A DNA stretch of 64,000 bases from Toxotes chatareus (taxonomy: Eukaryota > Chordata > Actinopteri > Toxotidae). Shown here one piece after another: positions 11,001 to 23,700 of this stretch. Location: NCBI GenBank assembly GCA_016801885.1, contig JAFBJY010001503.1, forward strand, positions 62,001 through 126,000. Direction: 5' to 3'. Made by a program: the position numbers and the translations under genes. Below the pieces are notes generated by a model. That model had not been told where the DNA came from, searched no databases, and was given only the letters and a program-made list of their open reading frames with translations. The stretch's first letter is position 1. Each line of letters begins with the position of its first letter.

Positions 11001-14000
11001 TATTAAACTTTCTTGTCAACAGTTTCAAAAGATTAGAAAAAAATTATGATTTGTTTTAAAGGGGACTACCCCCTTTTAAAAAAAAAAGGGAAAATTAGAC
11101 GATGGATGTTGGTCATGAGTTTGGGAGGACATTTTTTGTTTGGTTAATGTTAATCTTAAGGGAAAAAAGGTCCCCACCTTCTGTGGTTTTGCAGGAAGGA
11201 CATGGTAAAAGGGGCATTTTTAAGCATGTTGCATGTCCATTGGTGTGTCTTCTTTCACAGGACATAAGAACATTTTTGTTTTGGGTTTTTTAAATGCAGA
11301 GATACTTATCTTAATTTCAGTACCTGGTGGAAAAAAAGGGGGCGGGGCTTTTTGGTTCAGTTTTTTTTTGTCTTGTTGTTTTAGTTGAATTCTTTTTTAG
11401 GGTTATAAATTTAGGGAAAAATAAATTAGTAAAAAAAGAGAAGTTTGATGTGGTGTATTTTTTGGGGATTTTTCTTTTTTTCGTGAGCATTTGAGGTGAT
11501 TAAAAGGAAAAACAAATAGAAATTTTTTGTGCAAATCCCTTTATGGGGGGGTTATTTCATTTGATAAGGGGTGATTAAATGAATTGGGCAGGTATGATGT
11601 CAAAGTATGTCTGGGTTTTGTTTTGACATTTTTGTAACATTCAAGGTGTTCATTTTTTCAGGTCTTTTCGTAGCGGGCTTTTTCTGGATGGGCAAAGTTA
11701 TTGGTAAAAGAATGGGTTGCTTTGTGTGGATGGACTGAGAGCTGAAAAAATGGTGATATTCATCTGATTCTTTTAATCGGGGATGGACCCAAGATTAAAC
11801 AATGTTGTTGTAAAGGGCGGGGAATTTAGGTAAGGGTTCATTCATTTAGTATAAAATTTTTATTTTTATATTGTGACATGATTGTGGGAAACAAAAAGCT
11901 TTTCGAAGAAAAAATGTATCATTTTTCCCAATTTTACTATAAATATATATTTTCCATTAAATCTTAATAGGAGGGTTGAAACCTACATACGGGAACATGC
12001 TTTAAAATTTATACTATAAAAAAAGAAATAAAATGTTCAATAATAATAAAAAAAAAAAATTGGAAAAACGTAAAACCACAAAAATATGATAATGTATCAT
12101 AATTGGGGTGCATGCTATTAAAGAAAAATCCCGGGGACTGAACTCACAGTTTTTAGAAAAAACATTGTTTTTCAGAAATTCCTGCTGTCCTTTTGGACCA
12201 TTAGGTTTGGGAGAAGGGCGCCAGATTTCCCCTAGATTTTCAAACATCTACTAATTTTTTGCTATTTTGGAGTGGTTGTTTAAATTTAAAGCTATGTATT
12301 TGGATTGGCTCGTCTTTTTTTTATAAACCTTTGTTCTTTTGTTTATGTTATTTATTGGTTTCATGGTTTGAGTTGGGTAGGGTTTGGGGGTTAGGTTAGA
12401 GGCCTTTATTTTGTTTGGGTGCCCCTGTTTTTTCTTTTTTAGTGGTTTAAAATATTTTTTTTTTTTTTAATAGTATTTTTTTGAAAAAATTACCTTTTTT
12501 ATTTTGTTTCTCTTATTTCTATGTTTTTTTAAATTTTTGGATAAATGCAGGGGCCTACATAGATGTTCATTTTAAACCCCCTTGGGGTTGGGGGGAATTC
12601 ACTGAGACTTCTGTTGTGTTTCATTATTTTCTGATGTCTTTTTTTATGTCTGTGCATGCATGAGTGGTAAAGTGAATTTTTGTTCATTTCTTTTTTGTTG
12701 CTGTTATAAAGTCGGAGGATAAATGGTAGGCTGCATTGATCCTTTTCCCATCTTCCCCCGTTTTAAAACCAGCAGATGTGTTTGGCGTGGGTGGGGGTGA
12801 AGTAACTGTTTCTTTTTCCTCAGTGTCTGTTTTTGGTGTCTGTCGTGTGGGTAAGGGGGTAAAAAAGCCGCATTTTTTTTAAGTATGTTTTTTATAAAAC
12901 TCCAAGGCGAGTTTTCACAATGAGTCTTGGCCTGTGTTTGTGGTTAGTTTATTGTTTTCAGCTTGGGGCAGATTCCTTGTTTAAAAGATGGGGCTTTCCC
13001 ATGTTGTTTTTTTTTTTTTTTCAGGCGTTTATTTCAAAAAAGAGCAATGGCATGATATATATGTGTGTTTTTCATTGCTCATCGTCTTCTTCTGGGTCAG
13101 TTTTTTTGGGAGAGTTATGCTTGAGCTCAGCTTGGTTGTGACATGATTTTCAGCACTGTTTTTTTCAGTGTTTGTTTTTATTAGTGCATTTGTTTTCGTA
13201 AGTTCATTATTTTTTATTGTTGTTTAACGTAAACGTTTAAAATGGGATATTTTTTTGCCATGTAATTTAATTTTAAATTTTCTTAAAAATAACATAATCT
13301 TTTTCTCTTTAAGTGATGGCATTGTCTTTCAATCTTTTGGCATCCCTTGCTCCCATGACCCAAGCTTTTGCCCCTCACCAGTGGGGTTGTTTTTGCGTTG
13401 CAGTGGTGGTTGTTGTTGTGTCTGTTGTTTTGGAGTAACTGGGAAATAATATTGCATAAGCAAATAGTATTTGACACCTTTGATTACATCTAAATAATTT
13501 TCTATAATAACATAAATAAACATTTTTAGATTTGAAAGGGGAGCAAAAAGGGGTAAGTATTAGGTTGATAATGATAACGAATCATTTTCACGAGTGATGG
13601 CTATATTTTCTCATTTTTTCCGGGCTTGACAATGTAATGGATGTTCTTTTTTTTTTTTAATTTTTTTTAAAACAGTTTGCCCATTTTCTCAGATCCCTCA
13701 TGGTAAAATTTTTTGATGCCTGTGGCAGGGAGGATGATAGAAACCCTAAGAGGCGGGTGTCACATCAGCTCTTGAATCATTCCTGTTTGTCTGTTTTTTT
13801 TTTGATATCTGTTTAGTTTTTTCCCTTTTTCTTTAAAATCACTAACCCCTTTGTCTTTGTAGATTCACTTCCTGTCCTCCTTTTTTTCCCCTTTTTTGTG
13901 ATTATTCCCCCTAATGTTTACCTGTGTCTAATTTTTCCCTGCCTCCTAGTGTTTTTTTAAGTTTTGGTCTCCCCTTTGTTCTCTGCCAGATGGTCTTTTT

Positions 14001-15085
14001 CTTTTTGGTATTCCGCATTTATTCCTGTTTTGTTTTTGGTGTTCTGCCCTGTTTAGCCCTTGGGGTTTTTTGTCTTTTTACGTTTTTGATCCCTCTCCCT
14101 ATTTTGGACTCCTTGTGTCTGATTTTGTTTGGTTTAAAAGACCAGCCCTTTTCCCTGTTGAGTCATGTTTTTGGCCCCCTTTCGGTTTGTTCCTTGTCAT
14201 GGTTTTTCTTCCGTGGGGGGGGCTCGTTGCAGGTATGTTTTCAACATGTTTACTTTGCAGTTGAATAACTTTTTTAATATATTGTTATCTCTTTTTGAAC
14301 CAATGGACTGGGGCACGTGCCCTAATCCTGCTTTTTCGGTAAGCACAGGTGGGTCGGTCACCGCCACCGGTGAAAAAGTGCCAATCTCATCACTGACTGG
14401 GCGTCCACGGTTGTTTCCCAGAGTTCCCAAAAACAGGTATCAAGTTGAAAAGCTGTTTTCAAGGGGGTTGTTTTATGTTATGTGATAATGTAGTCTGACA
14501 AAAAAATTCTAATTTTTTAGTTTTTCCCCTTTTGGGGACTTGCATCTTCAAGTTTTTGGGGGCGGTTTTTGGGGGACCTCACCACATTGTTTTTGGTGTC
14601 TTAAGCTGCTGGAGGATTAAGGATAATGCTTCATGATCACCTGATGCAGTGTGTCTGTTAACAACCCAAAAACCCCTCCCCCGTAAATTAGATGAGTCCT
14701 CTGAATTCCCCGGGGCTTTTTACACTGTTGCGCTGGGAAAAGGTATAAAATTTCTGAATTAGCTGTGGGGGTCGGGGTAACCATCTTTTTTAAATGATTG
14801 ATTTCTCCCGCGGTGATTTCCCCCCTTTAAATGTTCCTGGATCTCAAGAGCTGCTGCAGCAGAATACCCCCTTTAGCAGTGTCCATGGGCATTTTTTTGA
14901 TTTGTAAAATGTACAAATGTAACTTTTAAATCTGTCTTAATAAAGTGAAACTTTTTTTTTTTTTTTTTTTTTTAATTTGCATGGTGTTATTGGCCCTTTG
15001 CCCGGGATTTTTTTGGGGAAACAGTGTTGTGGTGTGGGCGGGTATGTACATATTGTTACAATGTTGGAATCAACTTAAATAGAAT
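8063..15085. other. Noisy sequence without recognisable genes
   Basis: Seven kilobases of distorted sequence. I looked for protein motifs on both strands in the longer frames (for example 9202-9663, 10740-11006, 13924-14268) and found no family signature, no consistent exon borders and no repeats longer than short T and A runs. Homopolymer indels would break any real reading frame, so absence of a call is not proof that no gene is present. Confidence 0.5.
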
Positions 15086-15194
15086 ATATATTGTGTGTGT
15101 GTTTTATATATGTATATATATATTTGTGTGTGTATATATATATATATATATTTTGTTATAGTATATATGTATATTTTATATTATTATATATATG

Positions 15195-15231
<37 letters not shown>

Positions 15232-15272
15232 TTAATATATATGTATTTTATATGTATATGTGTGTGTTTCGG
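15086..15272. repeat. TA/TG-rich microsatellite
   Basis: Alternating TA and TG tracts, including TATATATA stretches at about 15113-15160 and 15183-15245, bounded by short (TG)n. The frame that reads through it (Y/I/C-rich) is a repeat artefact. Confidence 0.9.
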
Positions 15273-18200
15273 GGATAATGCACAAACCTGCCTAAGAAAC
15301 CCCCGCCCTTTTTAGGGGAAGAGGTTTTGGGGGCCAAAAGGTAAACATTTTAAAATGATTTTTTAAAAGGTTTGTTTTTTTTTTTTTGGTTTAAAAATGT
15401 TTAAACATTCTAAAAATAACTATTAATGCCAAATGTTTTTTAAATTTAATGAATGACTTGTACTTTTTGAAAAAGGATATTTTTACAGTATTGGCAAATT
15501 TGAATAACAATTTTTTCAAAAAGAAATTTTTCATCTTTTTTTTTTTTTGTGGCTTTTTAAATAAAGGGGGCCCCAAGAAAAAAACCCTTTTCCCATCAAA
15601 AAAGGGGGGGCCCAATTTGGGGTATGGTAAAACTTACCATACCTATAAACATAGGCATTGGATGCCTTTAAAATTTTTGTTGGCCAAATAGCCTCATCAC
15701 ATAATAAAATTTCATTTATGTCTTTTTTTACTTTGGTGCTCTGCTCTGTGTTTTATGACTCAACACTTTTCTGGACATGTCAGCATTTTCAGCCCCTGGT
15801 TTCACGGAGGGGGAAAAAGAAGAGGTTCACGGTCATCGAAGATGCGAATTCGGTGTTGTTTTTTGGTATAAGAAATGTGTAATAAAATCATTAATTGTAA
15901 AAAAGAAGTGGGTTTAACCCCCTTTATTTTTTCTTATGGTCAGTGTGACATCAGCACGGGGTTGCCGGGTTGTATTTGAGATGATGGAAGTGGGGGGGCT
16001 GCAAAGCATGGAATCAATCAGACCCTTTTTTTGATGAGTCCTGTCATCCCCTAAAACCAGTAAGTGCAGTTTATCACTAAAAGGACAGCATGGGTTTCAG
16101 GCTGATATTGGTTTTTACTGGGGTAGGGTCCATCAGGGAACATTTCATCGGGGACATTCCCGGTATGAAGGAGGTCAGTTTTGGCCCTTAAAAGGGGACG
16201 ACTTACACATCCCAAACGCAGTATGTTAACACCCCTACCCTTCACTACAAAATTCTTGCGTAATAATGTATGATGTCAGGGGCTATCTGTCCCAGTTTCC
16301 TAAAGGGTGATTTAAATTTTCTTCAATGGCTGATTATTAATCAGATCAAAGATGATTTTTGTCAGTATTTGGGGCAACAGGTTAGAAATTTAAGCTGCTG
16401 CTGATTGTTTGGGGTTTAAAGGTTTTCCCTTTTTTCATGGTGTTGTTGGTTTTTGTAGTTGTCAGACAGAATTTTTTTATCAAATCGGCAGTTTCTTGAG
16501 AATTCGGCAATCTTTAAGACTTGCTTTTCAAATATCCGGGATCAGATGCATGTTTGGTTATTGTAAGGGTGAGCAAAAAGCTAAAAAATTACAACATACA
16601 CAAGAAAAAATATCCCTGATAGTATTCCCTTGTGAACCTTTCCCTTTTATAGTAATTCAACAAAAAACATTAGAAAAAGAAAAAATTTTCTGGACTAAAC
16701 AAAAACAACAACTTCATGTAAAAAAAATTAAATACAAAAAACAAAAGTATGCCAAAATAGGGAGGAATCAGGATGTTTTTTTAATATCGGACTGATGACC
16801 CACATAGGAGAAATTAAGAACAGCAGTATCAGAAAGTACCAAGGGCAGGGTTGATAGGAAAAGTAATAATAACAAAATAATTATCAAGTGAAATGGGCAG
16901 AAAAGTATTTGGGAAGTACCACACAAATGTTTATCATAGGCAAACAAAGACAAAGTACACACTAACCCTGAATAAAAGGCGTTTTTAAAACAAACAAACA
17001 AACAAAAAAGTTAAAGAAACAAAAAATCGATTAGTCTCAAGATTTTGATTTTTTTTGGAGCATTTGCACAAAAAGGAAGGGGATGGTCGTTTTTGTTTTG
17101 TTTGTTTTTTTTTTGCTGCTGTTTAAAACCAGGCTGGTTTTGGACATGCAGGATTATATTAAAAACCTGGCATTAGTGCCTTTTCCCAAAAAAGTTGTAG
17201 CCCTGTCTTAAGTCAATGTCTTGTTAATTCAGAGGGGTTCCCCTTTGGTTTGTGACACAGTCACTGTAAGATTGACAGGGGAGGTTCCCCCAAAAGTAAA
17301 ATTATTTGAACTTGTCCCCAAATTTCCCTTCTAGTTCGGGTTTAAACCAGAGCAGCATATCCCTTTGCATATTCCTCTTAAAAAAATGCTGCTTTGCTAA
17401 ATGGCCAAAATGACGGGATGGACCAACGGTGTTCCTGAAAACCCGTGCAAAAAAAACCTGCCTTTTATCTTTGGGGGGTTTTACCAGAAAAGTTAAAATG
17501 TAATTATAAGGGCATTATGAATGGCAATTCCCTCCCCTTTAAAAAAATTGTTGAGTTTTTTAAAAGCAAAAAACCATCGACAAAAAGTGTTTTTAAGAGG
17601 AGGGGGTAACCGTTTTGTTCAACAAATGTTAGAATACCCCTGAAGGGGAACATGTTGTTGAATAATTATTACATGATGGGTGAACTTGCATTTTTTCCAG
17701 GACACATGTCTTATGCCTGTTGATACTGGACGGGAAGCTTTGGACCAGTATTATGATTCTGTACAAATGTGACCCTGTAAAAAGGAATAATCCGTTAAAT
17801 TTATCTCCCAGATAATGGCAAATTTTCCCCTGTTTTATTTCCCAATAAGTAATGAATTCATATGATTTTAAACACCCTTTAAACCCGATCAAGATATTTA
17901 ATAAAGGATTCTTCATGCGAGGGCAGGTTTGCACAGAATGTGGTATTTTTTTTACGTTGTCTGAACAAAACAGGCCCAAGTCTAATGTCCTGTGGCATTG
18001 AAAAAAGGGAACTGTAAACAGTCAAGGAAATGATCGACAATGTTTTAAAAGCAATGCATCATTAAAGGCTTTTAAAAATATGATGAACTTTTTTTTTTTG
18101 AAACCCTTTGAGGATCCTGCATTTTGGAAAGGAGCACAATGTGATTTAAGGGCTTGCGTCGCTTGGTTTAGCCACGGGGTTTTTGCTGTTTTCTTCTGAC

Positions 18201-20190
18201 TTGGTTGGACAAATCTGTTAAACAGTATTTTGGGAAGAAAAAAACAGAAATTTTAGCGTTAGAGGGGGCGAAGATGTGTTTTGACACCCTGTTGTATGGA
18301 TTTGATTTCTTGGCATTTTTTCTTGGGAAGTTTTTTGTCTGGGGGCTAAACCCTTTTGGTAAAAAAAAAGGTGAATTTCAGCAGGGGGCCCCCCCTACTG
18401 TGACCGGGGCGTTGACCTCACCAGGGACCTCATCCCCTGCCCCTTTTATGACTTCATTTAACGCCCCCTTGACCCCCCCCTTTTTGACATCATGCGTGTG
18501 AACATTGGTAGTGTAAACATTGTCTGTAAAGCCCCCTTCCATGATGTGGCCCTTGTTGTCTTCCCTCTCTCCAGACGTTTGAAGGTTTTGCGCTGAAATA
18601 CACAAAATGCTAACCCACAGGTTTCAGGTAAAAAAGTTAAATATGCAATTTTTTTTCCCGGGGGGCTTAATGACAATGCTTTGTTGTTTGGTGCACCCAA
18701 ACTGTGAAAAAATTCCCCCCTTTTCCCCTTTCCCCAAACTCTTTTAAACCCCGGGAAAACCTCCCTTTATAAAATCTCCCCCAAATTTTTTTGGGGTAAT
18801 AAAATTTAAGGGGTTTTATAATCCCTTTTTTTAAAATACTTTTTGTGATTGAATTTTTTTTTAACTTAAAGTTTGACTGCGATTTATACTGTTTGACTGT
18901 TAATTGGGCGTGAGGAAGTAATTTCTGCAGTAGCTACACGGAAAGGCACGTGTTTCCCCGTTTCGATATATTGTGTATTTATTTATTGGTTGCTGCCCCG
19001 ACTTTAAAGGGTTATTTGGATATTTTTTTCATCTTTTTTTTTTTGAATATAGTATGCCATTGTTCAAATTTTAGCGGAAAAAAGGGCACAAAAAAACACA
19101 CTATTGCAGATGTTTATAAATTATTTTTATCATTTTTTTTTATTTCAATACATAAGTTTGATGGTGCCTTATTTTTTTTGTTATGATTCATTTCATAAAT
19201 ATTGACCTTTTTTTTTTTTCCTGTTAAAAGAAAATGTTATTATTTTTTTCTTTATTTACCTGAAAAAAGAAATCTGGAGAAAAAAATTTTAAATTTTTAT
19301 TTAATATTTTGATCTAAAGAGATTTTGTAATTTTGTGAAAAATTTTTGGGCAAAACCCATCCTGCTGCCAGAGGAAGCTTTGGTTTTGGGAGAGTCATTA
19401 ATATCCCCCCTTTTAGGGGTAACACATTAAAAGGTTCTAAAAAGAAAAACGAGCGGAAAACCCCCGCAACTGGGAAAATGGGGTGTTTTTTCCGTTCTTC
19501 CATGTTTTTTGTCCTCCTCTCTGTAGAATTTTTGAAGGTCTGCATCTACAGAAAGTACCCACCACTTCTAAGTTTCAGATTAATAGATCGGTTGGTTAAA
19601 AACCCCAAAATGCTGTTTTCTCTACCTTGGTTTTTAAAAATCTTTTGACAGCAGGGTCTTTTTTTTTCGGGCATAAAAAAAAAACAAAAAAAAAAAAAAA
19701 AATTTGCAAGGGGTTTTTGGGACATCGATACATCTGTGGGTGTCAAACGGCTGGGAAGGGACAGAGTTCACCCGCCGTCGCCCGTTAAAACCGCCTGAGA
19801 CCTGCTAGCGGCATCAAACACCCCGATCTCAGTTGGGAGGTGTAATAAAGAAGTTGTGGCTTTGTTTTTTTTTTCCCAAAAAAACAAAACCAGAAGAAAA
19901 ACTGTTTTGGAAGACTGTATAGGAAGTGAGGTCAAGCAAGGTTAAAGCGAATCACCCCGTGAGTACTTTTAATTTGGTGGAATGCCATTAAAAAAATTTC
20001 CGTATATATTTATTTTAAAAAAAAAATGAACAAATAAACGATGGTAAACAGAATGTACATTTATATTTATTTAACCCCCAGACCCACTCTCAAAAATTTT
20101 ACCCTTTTTTACATGTCTTAACTCTTTTCCTCCCCAGGGCCCGTGCTTTTTGTTTCTCTTCTCTTTTTCGTACCTTCCGGTACCCCTGTC
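15273..20190. other. Noisy sequence without recognisable genes
   Basis: Distorted sequence. Longest frames (16409-16795 on +, 17629-17979 on -) show no known motif. Nothing else seen apart from A and T runs. Confidence 0.45.
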
Positions 20191-20439
20191 TGGGCTGCTG
20201 TCCTATGGTCCTGGCTCCCCCCACCTGCCTTTTATTGTTTTGATCTATTTCTAACATTTTAATGTCGTTTTGCTACAGATAAATATTTGATTAATATTCT
20301 TTGCAAACTATAATGTAAATAATTACCAGTCAAAGCTTTTTTTGTGCTCTGTTTCCCCTAATTCTAATCTCTGGACACATTATCCAAAAATGTCAACTAA
20401 CTGTAATTAAAACCGACCCCCAAATTTTCTTTTATGCTG

Positions 20440-20700
20440 CATGTCTTTCTCCTCCCCTCCTCCATTTCCCGCTGTCCTATCTTCCCCCTTTTCCTCCTTT
20501 CCCGGTTTGCAGAGGGGCCCCCCCTCTGAGCCAGGTTTTTGCTCAAGGTTTCTTCCTTTAAAGGGGGGTTTTTTCCCTTTCCACTGTCCCCCTTTCTTTC
20601 TGGGGTAGACTTGAGTCTCTGTAAAAGGCTTTGAGACAATTTTGATTTTAAAGGCATATAAATAAAAATTTAATTGAAATTTAATTGGGGAAAATTGAAT
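20440..20700 (+). mobile_element. LINE 3' UTR end, homopolymer-distorted
   Basis: Contains in order GCTCAAGGTTTCTTCC, a GTTTTTTCCC block, CCACTGTC, CTGTAAAAGGCTTTGAGAC, GGCATATAAATAAA and a tail of TTTAATTGAAATTTAATT. This matches the order in the clean LINE 3' UTR at about 51940-52128 (CAAGGTTT, CCTGTTAAAAAGGAG, TTTTTTCTTGCCACC, GTGCTTTGAGG, CAATATAAATAAAATTGAATTG). The copy shows inflated G, T and C runs. Confidence 0.7.
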
Positions 20701-23700
20701 TAATTTTAATTTTTTGTGTTCGAACTTCCCCCCCATTTAAGGTTCACCCCCGAAAAAAACCCCCCAGTGAGAATGTTGGTTTCGGATTAATGAGTAAGTC
20801 TTTCTTGTTTTTCGAAATAAAAAATTTTAGATCTAAAAATCTTTACCAGTCTTTGAACAAAGAATCTTTAATAAACATTTAAAAATAAATATTATTTTTG
20901 CTTTTTTAGTCTCCCCGGGCCAGCCAAAAGCAGCTTGCAGGGTGCATCGACAAGCAGCTAAGACCTGGGGCCCCATTTAAAAAGGGGTTTTAACCTCCGG
21001 GTTTTGATTCCCCCTTCCACCATTCCCGGTGTTGGAGGCCCGACAGTGGTGAAATTTAATATCAAAATCTCTGCATTCCACTGCCACTCTGTGTTCTAAA
21101 AAAAATGGGGGAAGAGTTCCAAAATTCCTGATGAGTTGGAAAAATCGTGAAAATTGAATAACCCTTTCCCCCTGTTTTTTTTGTAAATAAATATCAAAAA
21201 TTTTGGTGCAGAGAATTATTTTTGCCCTTTAAAAGTGCTCTAACATTTTGGCATTTGCGGTGCAGCAAACCCAAACATTATTTTAGCCCCTAGAAAAAGC
21301 CTCCCAAACCCTCGCCCACCCCAGCTCATCCAGGACATACCGAAGCATTGTGGTCCCCCATCACCAAAAGACAGACCCTGTTCCAGACCCTGAGGGGAAA
21401 TTTTTAAAATTCCCCCCATCCCTCCCCCCAGACACCGGCCGCTTTAAAATTTGGGAAAAAAGCGACCCCCCCCCTCCCCCTGAAATGTACCCCATCTCGC
21501 CGATTTTACATAGATTTTAGCATCCTCCCTGATCTGGCGGAGGAAGCAAAATCAAAACTAAAAGAAATGATGTGATCCCGCTAGGTTTAAAGGGAAAATG
21601 CATCAACCGTTTTCCCTTCTGTCAAAGGGGTTCCTCTTCCCCTGTGTGGGGATCTGGAACAGTTAGGAGACAGGGGGCCCCTGATACTGATACTGATACA
21701 GACTGTATTTATTGGGGAAAGGGATTTTGGGGGCTGGGTTATTATTTGGGGGTTTTCGGGTGGGCTGGGGGGTGACTCTTCAAAATACCTGCGAGGGCCC
21801 AAAAGTTAAACCCATCAAAAATAGAAACATAAAAGGTAGGACTTGGGTATCCACAGACCAAAAGTCAGCAGGTTAACTTTTATGGTGTGGGAAATGGTGG
21901 AAGGTTTTTGGATGAGTCTAGGGAGGGAAGAAAAATGATTGAAACCCCCAACACAACATTGTTTGGGGTAAAGAGTCTGTTGAAAAAAATTTTGCATTTC
22001 AGGAAAGGTTTAAAAAGGGGGTATGACAAAAAAACGCTGTTTGCGTACGCCCGTCTTTGGATTGGATGGAGGAAATTGCTTTAACCTAGACTTTATTTTT
22101 CCTGTCTTGGTGGGACCCACGGGTTTGGGAAAACCTATTTTTTTAAAGTGTTTTTGAAAATTTAAAGGGTTTAAAATTTTATGAAAATATGGTGGGTTTT
22201 TCTTATTTCAACCTATTATCCTGAACTGCAAAGATGAATAAAAAAATTACATTTTTAAAAAAAGGGCTCTAGTCTTTGAAGCAATTTTTCCTCCCGGCAA
22301 GTCATCTGACTATTCTGGGAAATTTTTTTTTTGGCTTTGACCATCCCCAAATGGTTAAATTTTCCCCTACAGATACCCCGGCCTTTTGGCTCATGATGCT
22401 CCTAAAATGTATTTTTATTGGAAATACATCCATCATCATCTGAACAGTAATTATATGGGGCCCTTTTAAACCCCGGGGTAAATTTCAGGGGAAGTTTTTC
22501 AGTTTTCCATCCCAAAAAAAACCGTTTTTTGAAATTTCAAAGGAGATCAAAGACCCTCAGCTATTTTTAAAACGCCTCCCCCCCCTGCCCCGAACGGAAG
22601 GGCTGGGGAGGGGTACTTCCCCGGGCAGTGGCTTATTTTATTTCAAAACCAATAAAATTCCCCCCCCCTTTTTCCCTCCTCCCCGCCATTTGGGCCCCCA
22701 TAAAAAAGGGCGGCCTTACTAAAATCCTACCTGGCTCGCCCAAAACATTGAGATATTCCCAGCTCACTGCTGCAGACTTTCTAGGCCCCCTGTGAGATCG
22801 ATCTTTAAAAAATATTCCCCCCTCATCTCAACAAAAACAAAACTAAAAAGACGAAAACATTGTCAGACTGCTGGTGGAGAAAAGGGTTTGAAAAGCAAAA
22901 GCAAGTGTTGAAGAAGGACAGGGGTTTCTTTTCCCCTTTTTAGCCTATACCTATTGGAAACCCCACGGAGGACTTTCTGAAAAACCCAGAAAATGCTTCT
23001 CCTCCAGCCCACGTTAAACCCTACCCCCTTTGAACTTCTTCTATCAGACAGATGGCTGAAAATGATTTGGGTTTCAAATGAGGAGATGTTAAACCAACTG
23101 GTTGGTTCTTGAAAAAAATTAAAAAAAAAACAATGCGCTCCAAGATACCCCCTGATCAACGGGGGCCCGAAAAAAGGGTTGGACTTTTTCTCTGCACCCC
23201 TCCAAAAAGGGAGCCCAAGGAGTTCCTGGAGGACCCAACGCCAGTGCGGGCTGTGATGCAGAAGGATTAGAAGGGCGGGGTTTTTTATGAAACGGCGGAA
23301 TATTAGAGTCTTCCTCCCCCTGAGCCAAAGCGGTAGTGTGAAAAAATTGTGAAAAGTGGTGCAGATGAACTAAATGCTGTGTTAGAAAATGCCTGGGTAA
23401 ACTTTGCCCTGAAAAGGAAATTGAGTGTCTAGAAAATCAGGAAACAAAACACTGTACAAACACTGGAAACTGAAACCATTCTGATTTAGCTTTTTCCCCC
23501 CGTACATGTGAAAAAAAGTAAAAAGAAAAAAATTAGTAAAATAAGGGGCTGTCCTTTGTTAGAGTGTAAGTCCAACCATGGCGTTTTAAAAAATGCAAAT
23601 AATCTTTCCCCATCCATTGGTTTTGGGCCCTGTTTTGAACCTGTTTCTTTACTTCCTGATTGATCTTGACATACGGAGTCAAAGTTACCACATTTGGAAT

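Noticed and set aside
15091..15315. Tyr/Ile/Cys-rich frame
   Set aside because: It is a TA/TG microsatellite.
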